This document shows positions 23,410-31,047 of a stretch of DNA of 31,102 nucleotides, in pieces (positions within the stretch are counted from its first letter, which is position 1; the number at the start of each line of letters is the position of its first letter). The stretch comes from GCA-002727615 sp964442655. GTDB taxonomy: Bacteria; Pseudomonadota; Alphaproteobacteria; TMED109. The stretch covers positions 1 through 31,102 of the forward strand of contig CAYTZM010000013.1 of NCBI GenBank assembly GCA_964442655.1, in the 5' to 3' direction. Under the pieces are notes generated by a model. That model saw only the letters and a program-made list of their open reading frames with translations. It did not search any database and was not told the DNA's origin. The translations under genes and the position numbers were made by a program.

Positions 23410-24903
23410 ATGAATTTTAACATCCAACATACAATCGAGCAAAATGCTATTAAAGGAAACTATCTCAATAGTATTGCTGTTACACAAAAAGAAAATACAA
23501 AAAAAATTAATAAAATTACTTATAATGAGCTTTTTATTCTTATTAATAACGTTAGCAATCATTTATTAAAATTAAAAATTAAACCGCAAGATAAAATATT
23601 ATTAAGCACACAAAACAGCTTAAATTTTATTATTACATTTTTAGGCGCTATTAAAATAGGAATAATTCCTATTCCTGGAAACCCCGAATTAAATAATGAA
23701 CAAACTAACCATATTATATCTGATAGCAATCCAAAACTAATAATAACTGATAAAGTAAAAAAAAATAATAAAGTAAATAATATAATTTATTTTAAAAATA
23801 AAGAATGGATAAAATCTTTAAAAACTAAATATAAAAAAAATTCAAATTTTTATAAGCCTAAAAATAAAGATTATGCATTTATAATTTATTCTTCAGGTAC
23901 CACTGGCAAACCAAAAGGAATTATTCACAGACATCAATCAATAATAAATACCACAAACCTTCATAAAAATATTTTGAAACTTAAAATTAATGATAAAATT
24001 TTTACTACTTCAAAATTATTTTTTGCATATGCTTTAGGAAACAACCTTTTCGCTCCACTAATTTTAGGACTTAATTCTATATTTGATGACACTGACATCA
24101 AATTTATAAATATTTCTAATATCATAAAGTATTTACAGCCTAAAATTATATTCAGTGTTCCCACTATGTACAGAAGAATTTTAAGAAATAAAGAGGAAAA
24201 TATTAGTCTTTTAAGAAAAATTAAACACTATGTTTCTGCAGGAGAAAGAATTCCTAACATTTTATATCAGGATTGGAAAAATTCCATTAGATATCCCTTA
24301 TTAAACTGTTATGGGACTACAGAAACACTTGCAATAGTCATTGCAACAAGACCAAAGTTTGAGAAAATTGGTAGTACAGGAAAACCAATAACAGGCATAA
24401 AAACAAAACTTATCTCTAAAAATAAAATATCATCTAATAATAATGGAATATTACATATAAAACACGATGGATTTTCAAAAGAATATCTAAATAATACAAA
24501 TAAAAATAAAAATATCTTTAAATCTGGCTGGATTAATACTGGAGATATTTGGACTATTAAAAATAATTATTGGTATTTTGAAGGTAGAGAGGATGATCTC
24601 ATTAAAGTTGCAAGCAAATGGGTAAACCCTAAAGAAATAGAAAGAAAGGCAATAAAAATAGTTGGAGTATTAGATGCATTCTGTATTACTGCGCAATCTA
24701 AAGATGACACAAATAGATTAGCATTATTCTTATACACTAAAAATCAAGAAGATAAAAAAATACTAAAAAATATTGATAATAATATTAAATCATTGCCTAA
24801 TTATAAAAAACCTTATTGGATAAAAATAATTCATCACTTACCACAAACTGCGACAGGGAAGATAAAAAAAAATACACTAAAAAAACTAATAGAGAAGAAA
24901 TAA
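23410..24903 (+). CDS. Aromatic acid-CoA ligase (benzoate/4-hydroxybenzoate-CoA ligase-like)
   Basis: This 497-residue enzyme of the adenylate-forming superfamily activates a carboxylic acid with ATP and then CoA. The P-loop is Y-S-S-G-T-T-G-K-P-K-G (160-170). F-F-A-Y-A-L-G-N-N (204-212) corresponds to the F-F-A-Y-G-L-G-N block of benzoate-CoA ligases, which lines the aryl pocket. Y-G-T-T-E-T is the adenine motif, and G-R-E-D-D-L-I-K-V-A-S-K-W-V-N-P-K-E-I-E is the hinge. The C-terminal T-A-T-G-K-I-K-K holds the catalytic Lys. Its neighbours, a gentisate-type dioxygenase and a hydroxybenzoyl-CoA-type thioesterase, support an aromatic substrate such as benzoate, a hydroxybenzoate or anthranilate. 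No strong ribosome site precedes the ATG. Confidence 0.85.
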   Translation: MNFNIQHTIEQNAIKGNYLNSIAVTQKENTKKINKITYNELFILINNVSNHLLKLKIKPQDKILLSTQNSLNFIITFLGAIKIGIIPIPGNPELNNEQTNHIISDSNPKLIITDKVKKNNKVNNIIYFKNKEWIKSLKTKYKKNSNFYKPKNKDYAFIIYSSGTTGKPKGIIHRHQSIINTTNLHKNILKLKINDKIFTTSKLFFAYALGNNLFAPLILGLNSIFDDTDIKFINISNIIKYLQPKIIFSVPTMYRRILRNKEENISLLRKIKHYVSAGERIPNILYQDWKNSIRYPLLNCYGTTETLAIVIATRPKFEKIGSTGKPITGIKTKLISKNKISSNNNGILHIKHDGFSKEYLNNTNKNKNIFKSGWINTGDIWTIKNNYWYFEGREDDLIKVASKWVNPKEIERKAIKIVGVLDAFCITAQSKDDTNRLALFLYTKNQEDKKILKNIDNNIKSLPNYKKPYWIKIIHHLPQTATGKIKKNTLKKLIEKK

Positions 24904-24905
24904 TA

Positions 24906-25340
24906 ATGCCAAAGAAAAAAGTTTATCAAATTAAAGTTGAATGGGGAGACTGTGACCCTTATGGCATAGTTTTCTACCCAAATTTTTATAAATGGATGGA
25001 TAATTCTCAATGGAACTTCTTTAATGAAATAAAAATGCCCATTTCAAAATTAGAAAAAAAATACGGTATTGCAGGACTACCCTTGCTTCATACTGAAGCA
25101 ACTTTTCTTGCTGCCTGTTATAGAGAGGATCTCTTAAATATAGAAACAACAATAATAAAAATAACTAACTCAACCTTTAAATTACAACACATTATTAAAA
25201 GAAAAAATAAAATAATATGTTACGGATCTGAAACGCGTATTTGGGCAAAACAAAATAAAAATAATATAATTTCAACAACCATCCCTGAAAAAGTAAGAAT
25301 TATATTTAAAAAAGAATTATCTGATGAAATAAAATTTTAA
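24906..25340 (+). CDS. 4-hydroxybenzoyl-CoA thioesterase-like hotdog protein
   Basis: This 144-residue hotdog-fold acyl-CoA thioesterase starts W-G-D-C-D-P-Y-G-I-V-F-Y-P-N-F at residue 13. This is nearly the same as the active-site block G-D-C-D-P-A-G-I-V of the 4-hydroxybenzoyl-CoA thioesterase from the Pseudomonas CBS3 4-chlorobenzoate pathway, including its catalytic Asp17. I chose the ATG at 24906, two bases after the CoA ligase stop, because the protein then has the normal family length. The reading frame stays open further upstream, inside the ligase gene, but that extension has no family similarity. In the proposed pathway it would release a free hydroxylated aromatic acid (gentisate or similar) from its CoA ester. 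It converges on the next gene with a 3-nt gap. Confidence 0.87.
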   Translation: MPKKKVYQIKVEWGDCDPYGIVFYPNFYKWMDNSQWNFFNEIKMPISKLEKKYGIAGLPLLHTEATFLAACYREDLLNIETTIIKITNSTFKLQHIIKRKNKIICYGSETRIWAKQNKNNIISTTIPEKVRIIFKKELSDEIKF

Positions 25341-25343
25341 TTA

Positions 25344-26300
25344 CTAGGAAATATATTTTTTATAAGCTAAAACTGCTGCAGCTAAATCAGATAATGGATG
25401 TCCAACTGACTTAAATATTGTTGATTGTCTTTCCTGCTTTCTAACATATTTATTATTTTTAATTAATGTTTTTATATCTGCTTTTATATTTTTTTCCGTA
25501 ATAACTCCTTTTTTTATAGCAACTATTAAATCTCCTGCTTCAACTAAAGCAAAATTTAAATCTTCAACATAAATATCTCCTATTTTAAAAACGTTACTAT
25601 GTAACTCTCCCATTAATTTAGTATGGGCACCAACCAAATCTATATGTACTCCTTCTTTGAACAATTCCTTATATAAAAATGGTTTTTTAGAAGATGTTAC
25701 TGTTGATACTATATCCATTTCTTTGCATATATCTTTTAATTCTTTTACTGCAGTTATACTAAAATTATTATTTTTATATTTTTTTACTATATTAAAAGCT
25801 TTTTCATAATCCCTACCCCATACAAAAACATCTTCTATTGGTCTTATTTCAGTATGTGCAGATATCATATAAGGAACTAAAGCACCTGTACCTATTATCA
25901 ATAATTTTTTACTAAATTTATTTGATAGGTATATTGAAGCTAGAGCACTCATTGCTGCAGTTCTTCGATAAGTCAATTCTGTGCCATCTAATATAGCTTT
26001 TGCCTCACCTGTATTTTTATTAAATAAAACATATGAAGCATTTATTCTTTTTAGACCTTTCGAAGGGTTTTTAGGAAATACGTTTAATAACTTTACACCA
26101 TAGAAATCACTTTTTAAAAAAGATGGCATTATTAATAACTCTGAATTTTGCTTATCACTTATTCTATGTATTTCTCTTAAAGGAACTTTTTCACTATTTA
26201 TAAAAGTAAGCTTTATTTCATCAATAAGTGAAACAACACTCAAAAGTTTTGAAATATTTTTAGAGTTTATTACTAACATATTACTTTCAATCACAATCAT
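25344..26300 (-). CDS. Ornithine cyclodeaminase/mu-crystallin family protein
   Basis: This 318-residue NAD(P)-binding protein belongs to the OCD/mu-crystallin family, whose members include ornithine cyclodeaminase, ketimine reductases and alanine dehydrogenases. Visible blocks are Y-G-V-K-L-L-N-V-F-P, A-I-L-D-G-T-E-L-T-Y-R-R-T-A-A, the dinucleotide motif L-L-I-I-G-T-G-A, and V-G-A-H-T-K-L-M-G-E-L-H. In ornithine cyclodeaminase the catalytic Asp lies in the last block (V-G-G-D). Here it appears as His, so ornithine cyclodeamination is not assured and a ketimine-reductase-like role is possible. The start is uncertain: ATG at 26300 or an in-frame ATG at 26279; neither has a strong ribosome site. 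It is monocistronic and divergent from the adenosyltransferase gene. Confidence 0.82.
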   Translation of the reverse strand: MIVIESNMLVINSKNISKLLSVVSLIDEIKLTFINSEKVPLREIHRISDKQNSELLIMPSFLKSDFYGVKLLNVFPKNPSKGLKRINASYVLFNKNTGEAKAILDGTELTYRRTAAMSALASIYLSNKFSKKLLIIGTGALVPYMISAHTEIRPIEDVFVWGRDYEKAFNIVKKYKNNNFSITAVKELKDICKEMDIVSTVTSSKKPFLYKELFKEGVHIDLVGAHTKLMGELHSNVFKIGDIYVEDLNFALVEAGDLIVAIKKGVITEKNIKADIKTLIKNNKYVRKQERQSTIFKSVGHPLSDLAAAVLAYKKYIS

Positions 26301-26351
26301 TATAAAATATTATTAAAATATAATTAAATAACATTATAAAGATAATTCAGA

Positions 26352-26918
26352 ATGATAAAATTAGATAAAATATATACTAAAGGAGGAGATAAAGGAAAAA
26401 CTTCTTTAGGTAATGGGAAAAGAGTAGAAAAAAGTCACATTAGAATAGAAGCATTTGGAGCAGTAGATGAAGCTAATGCTCTATTAGGAATAGCCAATTT
26501 AAACATGCCTTCTCCATATAAAAAAATGATTTTAAGAATTCAAAATGATTTATTTGATTTAGGAGCTGACTTATGCATGCCAGAAGAAAAAAATTTAAAT
26601 TATAAACCTCTGCGTATTACACAAAATCATATAGATAGACTAGAAAAAGAAATTGATTCTATGAATAAAAATTTAAAACCACTAAAATCATTTATTTTAC
26701 CTGGAGGTTCAAAAGAAGCTGCTAATTTACACTTAGCTAGAACAATTGTAAGAAAAACAGAAATTTTATTAGTTAAACTTAACAAAAACGAAAAAATAAA
26801 CCCTCTTGCTCTTATATATATAAACAGATTATCAGATCATTTATTTGTTTCAGCTAGAGCCATAAATAAACAAAAAAAATGCTCAGATTTATTATGGATT
26901 CCTGGAAATAAAAGATAA
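26352..26918 (+). CDS. PduO-type cob(I)alamin adenosyltransferase
   Basis: This 188-residue enzyme attaches the 5'-deoxyadenosyl group of ATP to cob(I)alamin (or cob(I)yrinate a,c-diamide), giving adenosylcobalamin. The N-terminal ATP-binding stretch Y-T-K-G-G-D-K-G-K-T-S-L-G-N-G (8-22) and A-F-G-A-V-D-E-A-N-A-L-L-G are typical of the PduO class. So is the later F-I-L-P-G-G-S-K-E-A-A-N-L-H-L-A-R-T (about 116-133). Adenosylcobalamin would serve enzymes such as methylmalonyl-CoA mutase, and the acyl-CoA carboxyltransferase three genes downstream could produce methylmalonyl-CoA. The 75-nt gap to the next gene leaves the operon link uncertain. Confidence 0.9.
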   Translation: MIKLDKIYTKGGDKGKTSLGNGKRVEKSHIRIEAFGAVDEANALLGIANLNMPSPYKKMILRIQNDLFDLGADLCMPEEKNLNYKPLRITQNHIDRLEKEIDSMNKNLKPLKSFILPGGSKEAANLHLARTIVRKTEILLVKLNKNEKINPLALIYINRLSDHLFVSARAINKQKKCSDLLWIPGNKR

Positions 26919-26993
26919 TTTGTAGGTATCCCTTGAGTATATGATATCTTTATGAAATAATTAATATTCCAAAAACATTATAGAGAGTAAGTT

Positions 26994-28151
26994 ATGCCAA
27001 TAATTAATAGAATTGCAGAATTTCATAATAAAATGATAGAATGGAGAAAGGATATTCATAGCCATCCTGAATTAGCTTATCAAGAAAAAAGAACTGCAAA
27101 AAAAGTAGTTGAATTACTTAAAGAATTTAAAGTAGATGAAATACACGAAGGAATTGGTGGAACAGGAGTAGTAGGAGTAATAAAAAACGGAGTAGGTTCA
27201 AAAATTGGACTTAGAGCAGATATGGATGCACTGCCTATAACAGAAGTTAATAAGTGTGACCATGCTTCAAATAATAAAGGAGTAATGCATGCTTGTGGAC
27301 ATGATGGGCATACCACAATGTTATTAGGAGCAGCAAGATACTTATCAGAAACAAGAAATTTTAAAGGAGAAGTTGTACTTATATTCCAACCGGCAGAAGA
27401 AGGCTTTGCAGGAGCAAAAGCTATGATAGATGATGGTTTATTTAAAAAGTTTCCAATAGAATCTATCTATGGGATGCATAACATGCCAGGAGTTACATCT
27501 GGGCATTTAAATGTGGGCCCAGGACCAAGAATGGCAGCTGCTGATAATTTTGAAATTAAAATTAATGGTAAAGGAGCTCATGGAGCAATGCCAGATCAAT
27601 CAATAGACCCTATTGTTTGTGGATCATCAGTCATTCAAGCTCTTCAATCACTAGTTTCTCGTAATTCAGACCCACGTAAAACTTTAGTAGTGTCAGTTAC
27701 ACAATTTAATTCAGGGCATGCCAATAATGTAATTCCTGATTTTGCAACTCTGGCTGGAACCATTAGATATTTTGATCAAGAAACAGGTGCTTTTATTAGA
27801 AAAAAATTTCCTAAAATAATTAATGATATTTGTGAAGCTTTTGGTGCGAAAGCAGAAATAGATTATAAAGAAGGGTACCCTCCTACTATTAACGATAAAA
27901 ATGCTGCAAAATTTGCTTTAGATACTGCAAAAGAAATTGCAGGAAAAAATGCTTCAATTAATCAGGTTCCTATGATGGGATCTGAAGATTTTTCTTATTT
28001 TTTACAAGAAAAGCCAGGAGCATATGCATGGATAGGCAATGGTAATTCTGCATCTTTACACAACCCATCATATGACTTTAATGATGAAGTACTTCCTATT
28101 GGAGCATCGTTTTTATCAAGAATCGCTGAAAATGCTCTCAATAAAAACTAA
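26994..28151 (+). CDS. M20 family amidohydrolase (hippurate hydrolase-like)
   Basis: This 385-residue zinc aminoacylase/carboxypeptidase belongs to peptidase family M20D, which includes hippurate hydrolase, N-acyl-amino-acid amidohydrolases and IAA-amino-acid hydrolases. The metal and catalytic residues are evident: Cys101 and His103 in A-C-G-H-D-G-H, the catalytic pair Glu135-Glu136 in P-A-E-E-G, His162 in Y-G-M-H-N, and a late His in L-H-N-P-S-Y-D-F-N-D. A dimerisation (lid) domain starting around I-N-G-K-G-A-H-G-A-M-P is intact. Its likely reaction is release of an acyl or aroyl acid from an amino acid conjugate. Close to an aromatic-CoA cluster, hippurate (benzoylglycine) is an attractive but unproven substrate. 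GAGAG precedes the ATG; the next gene follows after 27 nt. Confidence 0.9.
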   Translation: MPIINRIAEFHNKMIEWRKDIHSHPELAYQEKRTAKKVVELLKEFKVDEIHEGIGGTGVVGVIKNGVGSKIGLRADMDALPITEVNKCDHASNNKGVMHACGHDGHTTMLLGAARYLSETRNFKGEVVLIFQPAEEGFAGAKAMIDDGLFKKFPIESIYGMHNMPGVTSGHLNVGPGPRMAAADNFEIKINGKGAHGAMPDQSIDPIVCGSSVIQALQSLVSRNSDPRKTLVVSVTQFNSGHANNVIPDFATLAGTIRYFDQETGAFIRKKFPKIINDICEAFGAKAEIDYKEGYPPTINDKNAAKFALDTAKEIAGKNASINQVPMMGSEDFSYFLQEKPGAYAWIGNGNSASLHNPSYDFNDEVLPIGASFLSRIAENALNKN

Positions 28152-28178
28152 ATATAAGTCAATAAGGAGATATTAATT

Positions 28179-29162
28179 ATGTTAGATCATTTTACTATTC
28201 CAAAACAATCTATTAATGGTCCTGTTTTAGTTACAGGAGCCGGTGGTTGTATTGGAGCTTGGACATTAGCAATGCTTTTAAGAGAAAATATAGAAGTAAT
28301 TGCATTTGATTTAACAAGTAATAAAAGAAGACCAGAACTTTTAATTGATAAAAGTAAATTATCTAGAGTTCCTTGGGTAGAAGGAAATATCTCTGATACA
28401 GAAGCAGTGAATACTGTTATTAAAAATCATAATCCTGAATCTATTATTCACTTAGCCGCACTTCAAGTTCCTTTTTGTGCAGCAGACCCTACTAATGGAG
28501 CCAAAGTAAATGTAGTAGGAACTGTTAATATATTAGAAGCTGCTAAACAAAATAATATTAAAAGAATAACACATGCAAGTTCTATGGCAGCACATTCCTT
28601 TTTACCTAACTCAGACTCTCTAAAAACTTTATATGGTGCCTACAAAATGTGTGATGAACAAATTTCAGAAGTATATTGGCAAGATCATAAAGTTCCAAGT
28701 ATTTGTCTAAGACCAGCAATAGTAAATGGCGTAGGTAGAGATCAAGGAATGACTTCTAAACAAACTGTTGCTATGTTAGCTGCAGCTTTAGGAGAGCCTT
28801 ATGATATTCCTTATACAGGGAATGTTTCTCATCTTTCCGCTGCTGAAGTTGCATCAGCGTTTATTCATTGCGTTGCTTTTGAAGGAGATGGAGCATTCGT
28901 ATTTGATATTTTTGGAGAAAGCATAAATATAGATGATACTATAAAAATGATAAATACTATTAAACCAAATTCTAAAATTTCTTCCTCAGGTTCAAACATG
29001 CCTTTTCCAAGTATATTATCTGATGAGCCTCTTAGAAACCACCTTAAAGAAAGAATAGGTGATTACGGTATGATAGATACAATGACTATGATTAGCGAAA
29101 CTATTAAAGCTTTTGAAATTTTAATACAAAATGGAACAATAGATAAAGGCTATTTGAGATAA
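28179..29162 (+). CDS. NAD-dependent epimerase/dehydratase family protein (extended SDR)
   Basis: This 327-residue protein is an extended short-chain dehydrogenase of the sugar epimerase/dehydratase type. The NAD-binding motif is V-T-G-A-G-G-C-I-G (18-26), followed by I-I-H-L-A-A and the catalytic pair in Y-G-A-Y-K-M-C (Tyr-x-x-x-Lys). The residues around L-R-P-A-I-V-N-G-V-G-R-D resemble the usual substrate-domain entry. The substrate cannot be read. It has a strong AAGGAG site 9 nt before the ATG. It lies between the M20 hydrolase and the acyl-CoA carboxyltransferase with short gaps (27 and 11 nt), so the three are probably one operon. That makes a role in organic-acid catabolism at least as likely as sugar-nucleotide metabolism. 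Confidence 0.85.
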   Translation: MLDHFTIPKQSINGPVLVTGAGGCIGAWTLAMLLRENIEVIAFDLTSNKRRPELLIDKSKLSRVPWVEGNISDTEAVNTVIKNHNPESIIHLAALQVPFCAADPTNGAKVNVVGTVNILEAAKQNNIKRITHASSMAAHSFLPNSDSLKTLYGAYKMCDEQISEVYWQDHKVPSICLRPAIVNGVGRDQGMTSKQTVAMLAAALGEPYDIPYTGNVSHLSAAEVASAFIHCVAFEGDGAFVFDIFGESINIDDTIKMINTIKPNSKISSSGSNMPFPSILSDEPLRNHLKERIGDYGMIDTMTMISETIKAFEILIQNGTIDKGYLR

Positions 29163-29173
29163 GGAAATATATA

Positions 29174-30721
29174 ATGTCATGGAGTGAAGAAGTAAAAGAA
29201 ATTCAAAGCCGCTTAAAACTTATTAAACAAATGGGTGGCAAAGAAAAAATTAAACGCCAACATGATGCTGGAAGGACAACTGTTAGAGAAAGAATAGATG
29301 CTCTAGTAGATAAAAAATCATTTAAAGAAATAGGAGATCTCACAGGAGTAAGTGAATATGATGAAAATGGTAAATTAAAAACTTTAACCCCTGTAAACTC
29401 TGTTATTGGGCATGCCCGCATAAATAATAAACATACCGTTATTTATGGTGATGATTTTACTGTTAGAGGAGGCGCAGCCGATGCTGCTATACATGAAAAA
29501 ATGATAGCCGCTGAGCGTTTTGCTAATGAGTATAGAATTCCTTTAATTAGACTAATTGAAGGCACCGGTGGGGGTGGATCAGTCAAATCTCTTGAAAAAG
29601 ATGGTTACACCTATGTTCCTGCTAACCCTGGATGGGATTGGGTAGTTAGCAATATGGCAACAGTTCCCGTAGTTTCTTTAGGATTAGGTCCTGTTGCTGG
29701 CTTAGGGGCAGCTAGATTAGTAAGTAGTCACTATGCTGTAATAATAAAAAAAATTAGCCAAATTTTTGTAGCTGGGCCACCAGTAGTCAATAGACTTGGA
29801 GAAACAGTTACAAAAGAATCTTTAGGAGGCAGTCAAATTCATAGCAAAAATGGTGTTATAGATGATGTAGCTGAAAATGAAGCCGAAGCCTTATTAATGG
29901 CAAAAAAATTTTTAAGCTATTTACCTCCTTCTACGTTTCAATTATCTGAACAAATTAAGACTAATGATAAGTCTGATAGAAAAGATGAATGGTTAATTAA
30001 TGCAATACCAAAAAATAGACGTCAAAGTTATGAAATTAGACCTATTATTGAAAGTGTTACAGATAAAAATAGTTTTTTTGAAATAGGAAAAAATTGGGGA
30101 ACTTCTTCTGTTTCCGGATTTGCACGTCTAAATGGATGGCCAATAGCTGTATTAGCAAATGACTCACAAGTATATGGTGGAGGATGGACCGCCGATGCAT
30201 CACAAAAAATTATTAGAATATTAGAAATAGCAGAAACTTTTCATTTACCAGTTGTTCATCTAGTAGACAACCCTGGTTTTCTAGTTGGAACATACGGCGA
30301 AAAAACAGGAACTATTCGTTATGGAGCGAGAGCATTGGCTGCAATCTATCAATTAAGTACTCCCGTTTGCTCTATCATATTGAGAAAAGCTTTTGGGGTA
30401 GCTGGAGCTGCTCACATGAATCATACAAAACATAAGTATAGGTTTGCATGGCCTTCAGGAGATTGGGGTTCATTGCCACTTGAAGGCGGTATTGAAGCTG
30501 CATATAAATCCGATTTAGAAAAATCTGAAAATCCTGAAGAATTACTTAAAAATATAGAAAAAAGACTTAACTATGTTAGATCTCCTTTTAGAACAGCAGA
30601 AAAATTTTCAATAGAAAATATAATTGACCCAAGAGATACAAGAAAAGAGCTTTGCGATTGGATTGAACTAGCCATAAAAAACCGAATAGCTCAACCTGTC
30701 TCTTTTGGAATGAGACCATAA
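29174..30721 (+). CDS. Acyl-CoA carboxylase carboxyltransferase (beta) subunit
   Basis: This 515-residue protein of the crotonase-like carboxyltransferase family moves CO2 from carboxybiotin to an acyl-CoA such as propionyl-CoA or methylcrotonyl-CoA. Both halves are present. The N-terminal half has G-R-T-T-V-R-E-R-I-D-A-L-V-D and G-G-A-A-D-A-A-I-H-E-K-M. The C-terminal half has V-L-A-N-D-S-Q-V-Y-G-G and V-D-N-P-G-F-L-V-G, like the N-D-x-x-x-x-G-G and D-x-P-G-F-x-x-G blocks of the family. Where PccB has G-G-A-R-x-Q-E-G this protein has G-T-G-G-G-G-S-V-K-S-L, so it is not a standard PccB and the acyl substrate is uncertain. No biotin carboxylase or biotin carrier gene is next to it. AAGGA lies 8 nt before the ATG. 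Confidence 0.88.
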   Translation: MSWSEEVKEIQSRLKLIKQMGGKEKIKRQHDAGRTTVRERIDALVDKKSFKEIGDLTGVSEYDENGKLKTLTPVNSVIGHARINNKHTVIYGDDFTVRGGAADAAIHEKMIAAERFANEYRIPLIRLIEGTGGGGSVKSLEKDGYTYVPANPGWDWVVSNMATVPVVSLGLGPVAGLGAARLVSSHYAVIIKKISQIFVAGPPVVNRLGETVTKESLGGSQIHSKNGVIDDVAENEAEALLMAKKFLSYLPPSTFQLSEQIKTNDKSDRKDEWLINAIPKNRRQSYEIRPIIESVTDKNSFFEIGKNWGTSSVSGFARLNGWPIAVLANDSQVYGGGWTADASQKIIRILEIAETFHLPVVHLVDNPGFLVGTYGEKTGTIRYGARALAAIYQLSTPVCSIILRKAFGVAGAAHMNHTKHKYRFAWPSGDWGSLPLEGGIEAAYKSDLEKSENPEELLKNIEKRLNYVRSPFRTAEKFSIENIIDPRDTRKELCDWIELAIKNRIAQPVSFGMRP

Positions 30722-30810
30722 AAATTTAAATTATATCATTTTTGAAATTCTATTAAAAAAAATAAAAATAACCTGATAATATAAAAGTTAAAATAAATAA
30801 TAAAATAAAA

Positions 30811-30912
30811 TTAACCTAAAAAATACTTCATTAATCCTTCAGCTATAAAAAATATTCCTATTGCCAAGATTATATAGGATAGAAAACGAGCTAGTGTTTT
30901 TAAGGATTTCAT
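30811..30912 (-). CDS. Possible 33-residue single-span membrane peptide
   Basis: On the minus strand an ATG at 30912 opens a frame of 33 codons ending in TAA (30811-30813). The peptide has a basic start (M-K-S-L-K-T-L-A-R), a hydrophobic span of about 20 residues (F-L-S-Y-I-I-L-A-I-G-I-F-F-I-A-E-G-L) and ends K-Y-F-L-G. This is a coherent small membrane protein rather than a random frame, and it is the only such frame I found in the 326-nt stretch between the carboxyltransferase and tRNA-Phe. No good ribosome site precedes it, so the call is tentative. Confidence 0.42.
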   Translation of the reverse strand: MKSLKTLARFLSYIILAIGIFFIAEGLMKYFLG

Positions 30913-31022
30913 AAATACATAGTAACATAAACATTTATATCCAACACCACTATACTTAATTAAACTATAATAAGCTTTCCCCAAATTGATTTATAATTAT
31001 TTTCAAGAATGGCTGAAACATA

Positions 31023-31041
31023 GGGTTTTATGGGGTTTTAT
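31023..31041. repeat. Two tandem GGGTTTTAT units beside tRNA-Phe
   Basis: GGGTTTTAT occurs at 31023-31031 and again at 31033-31041 (10-nt period), a few bases past the tRNA-Phe 3' end. The rest of the 30913-31047 stretch is plain AT-rich sequence in which I see nothing else. The repeat could be part of the tRNA 3' processing region; no integration site is evident. Confidence 0.4.
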
Positions 31042-31047
31042 AAGAAG

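Noticed and set aside
24816..24905. N-terminal extension of the thioesterase into the CoA ligase gene
   Set aside because: The 30 extra residues overlap conserved ligase C-terminal codons and have no counterpart in the thioesterase family. The ATG at 24906 gives the normal length.
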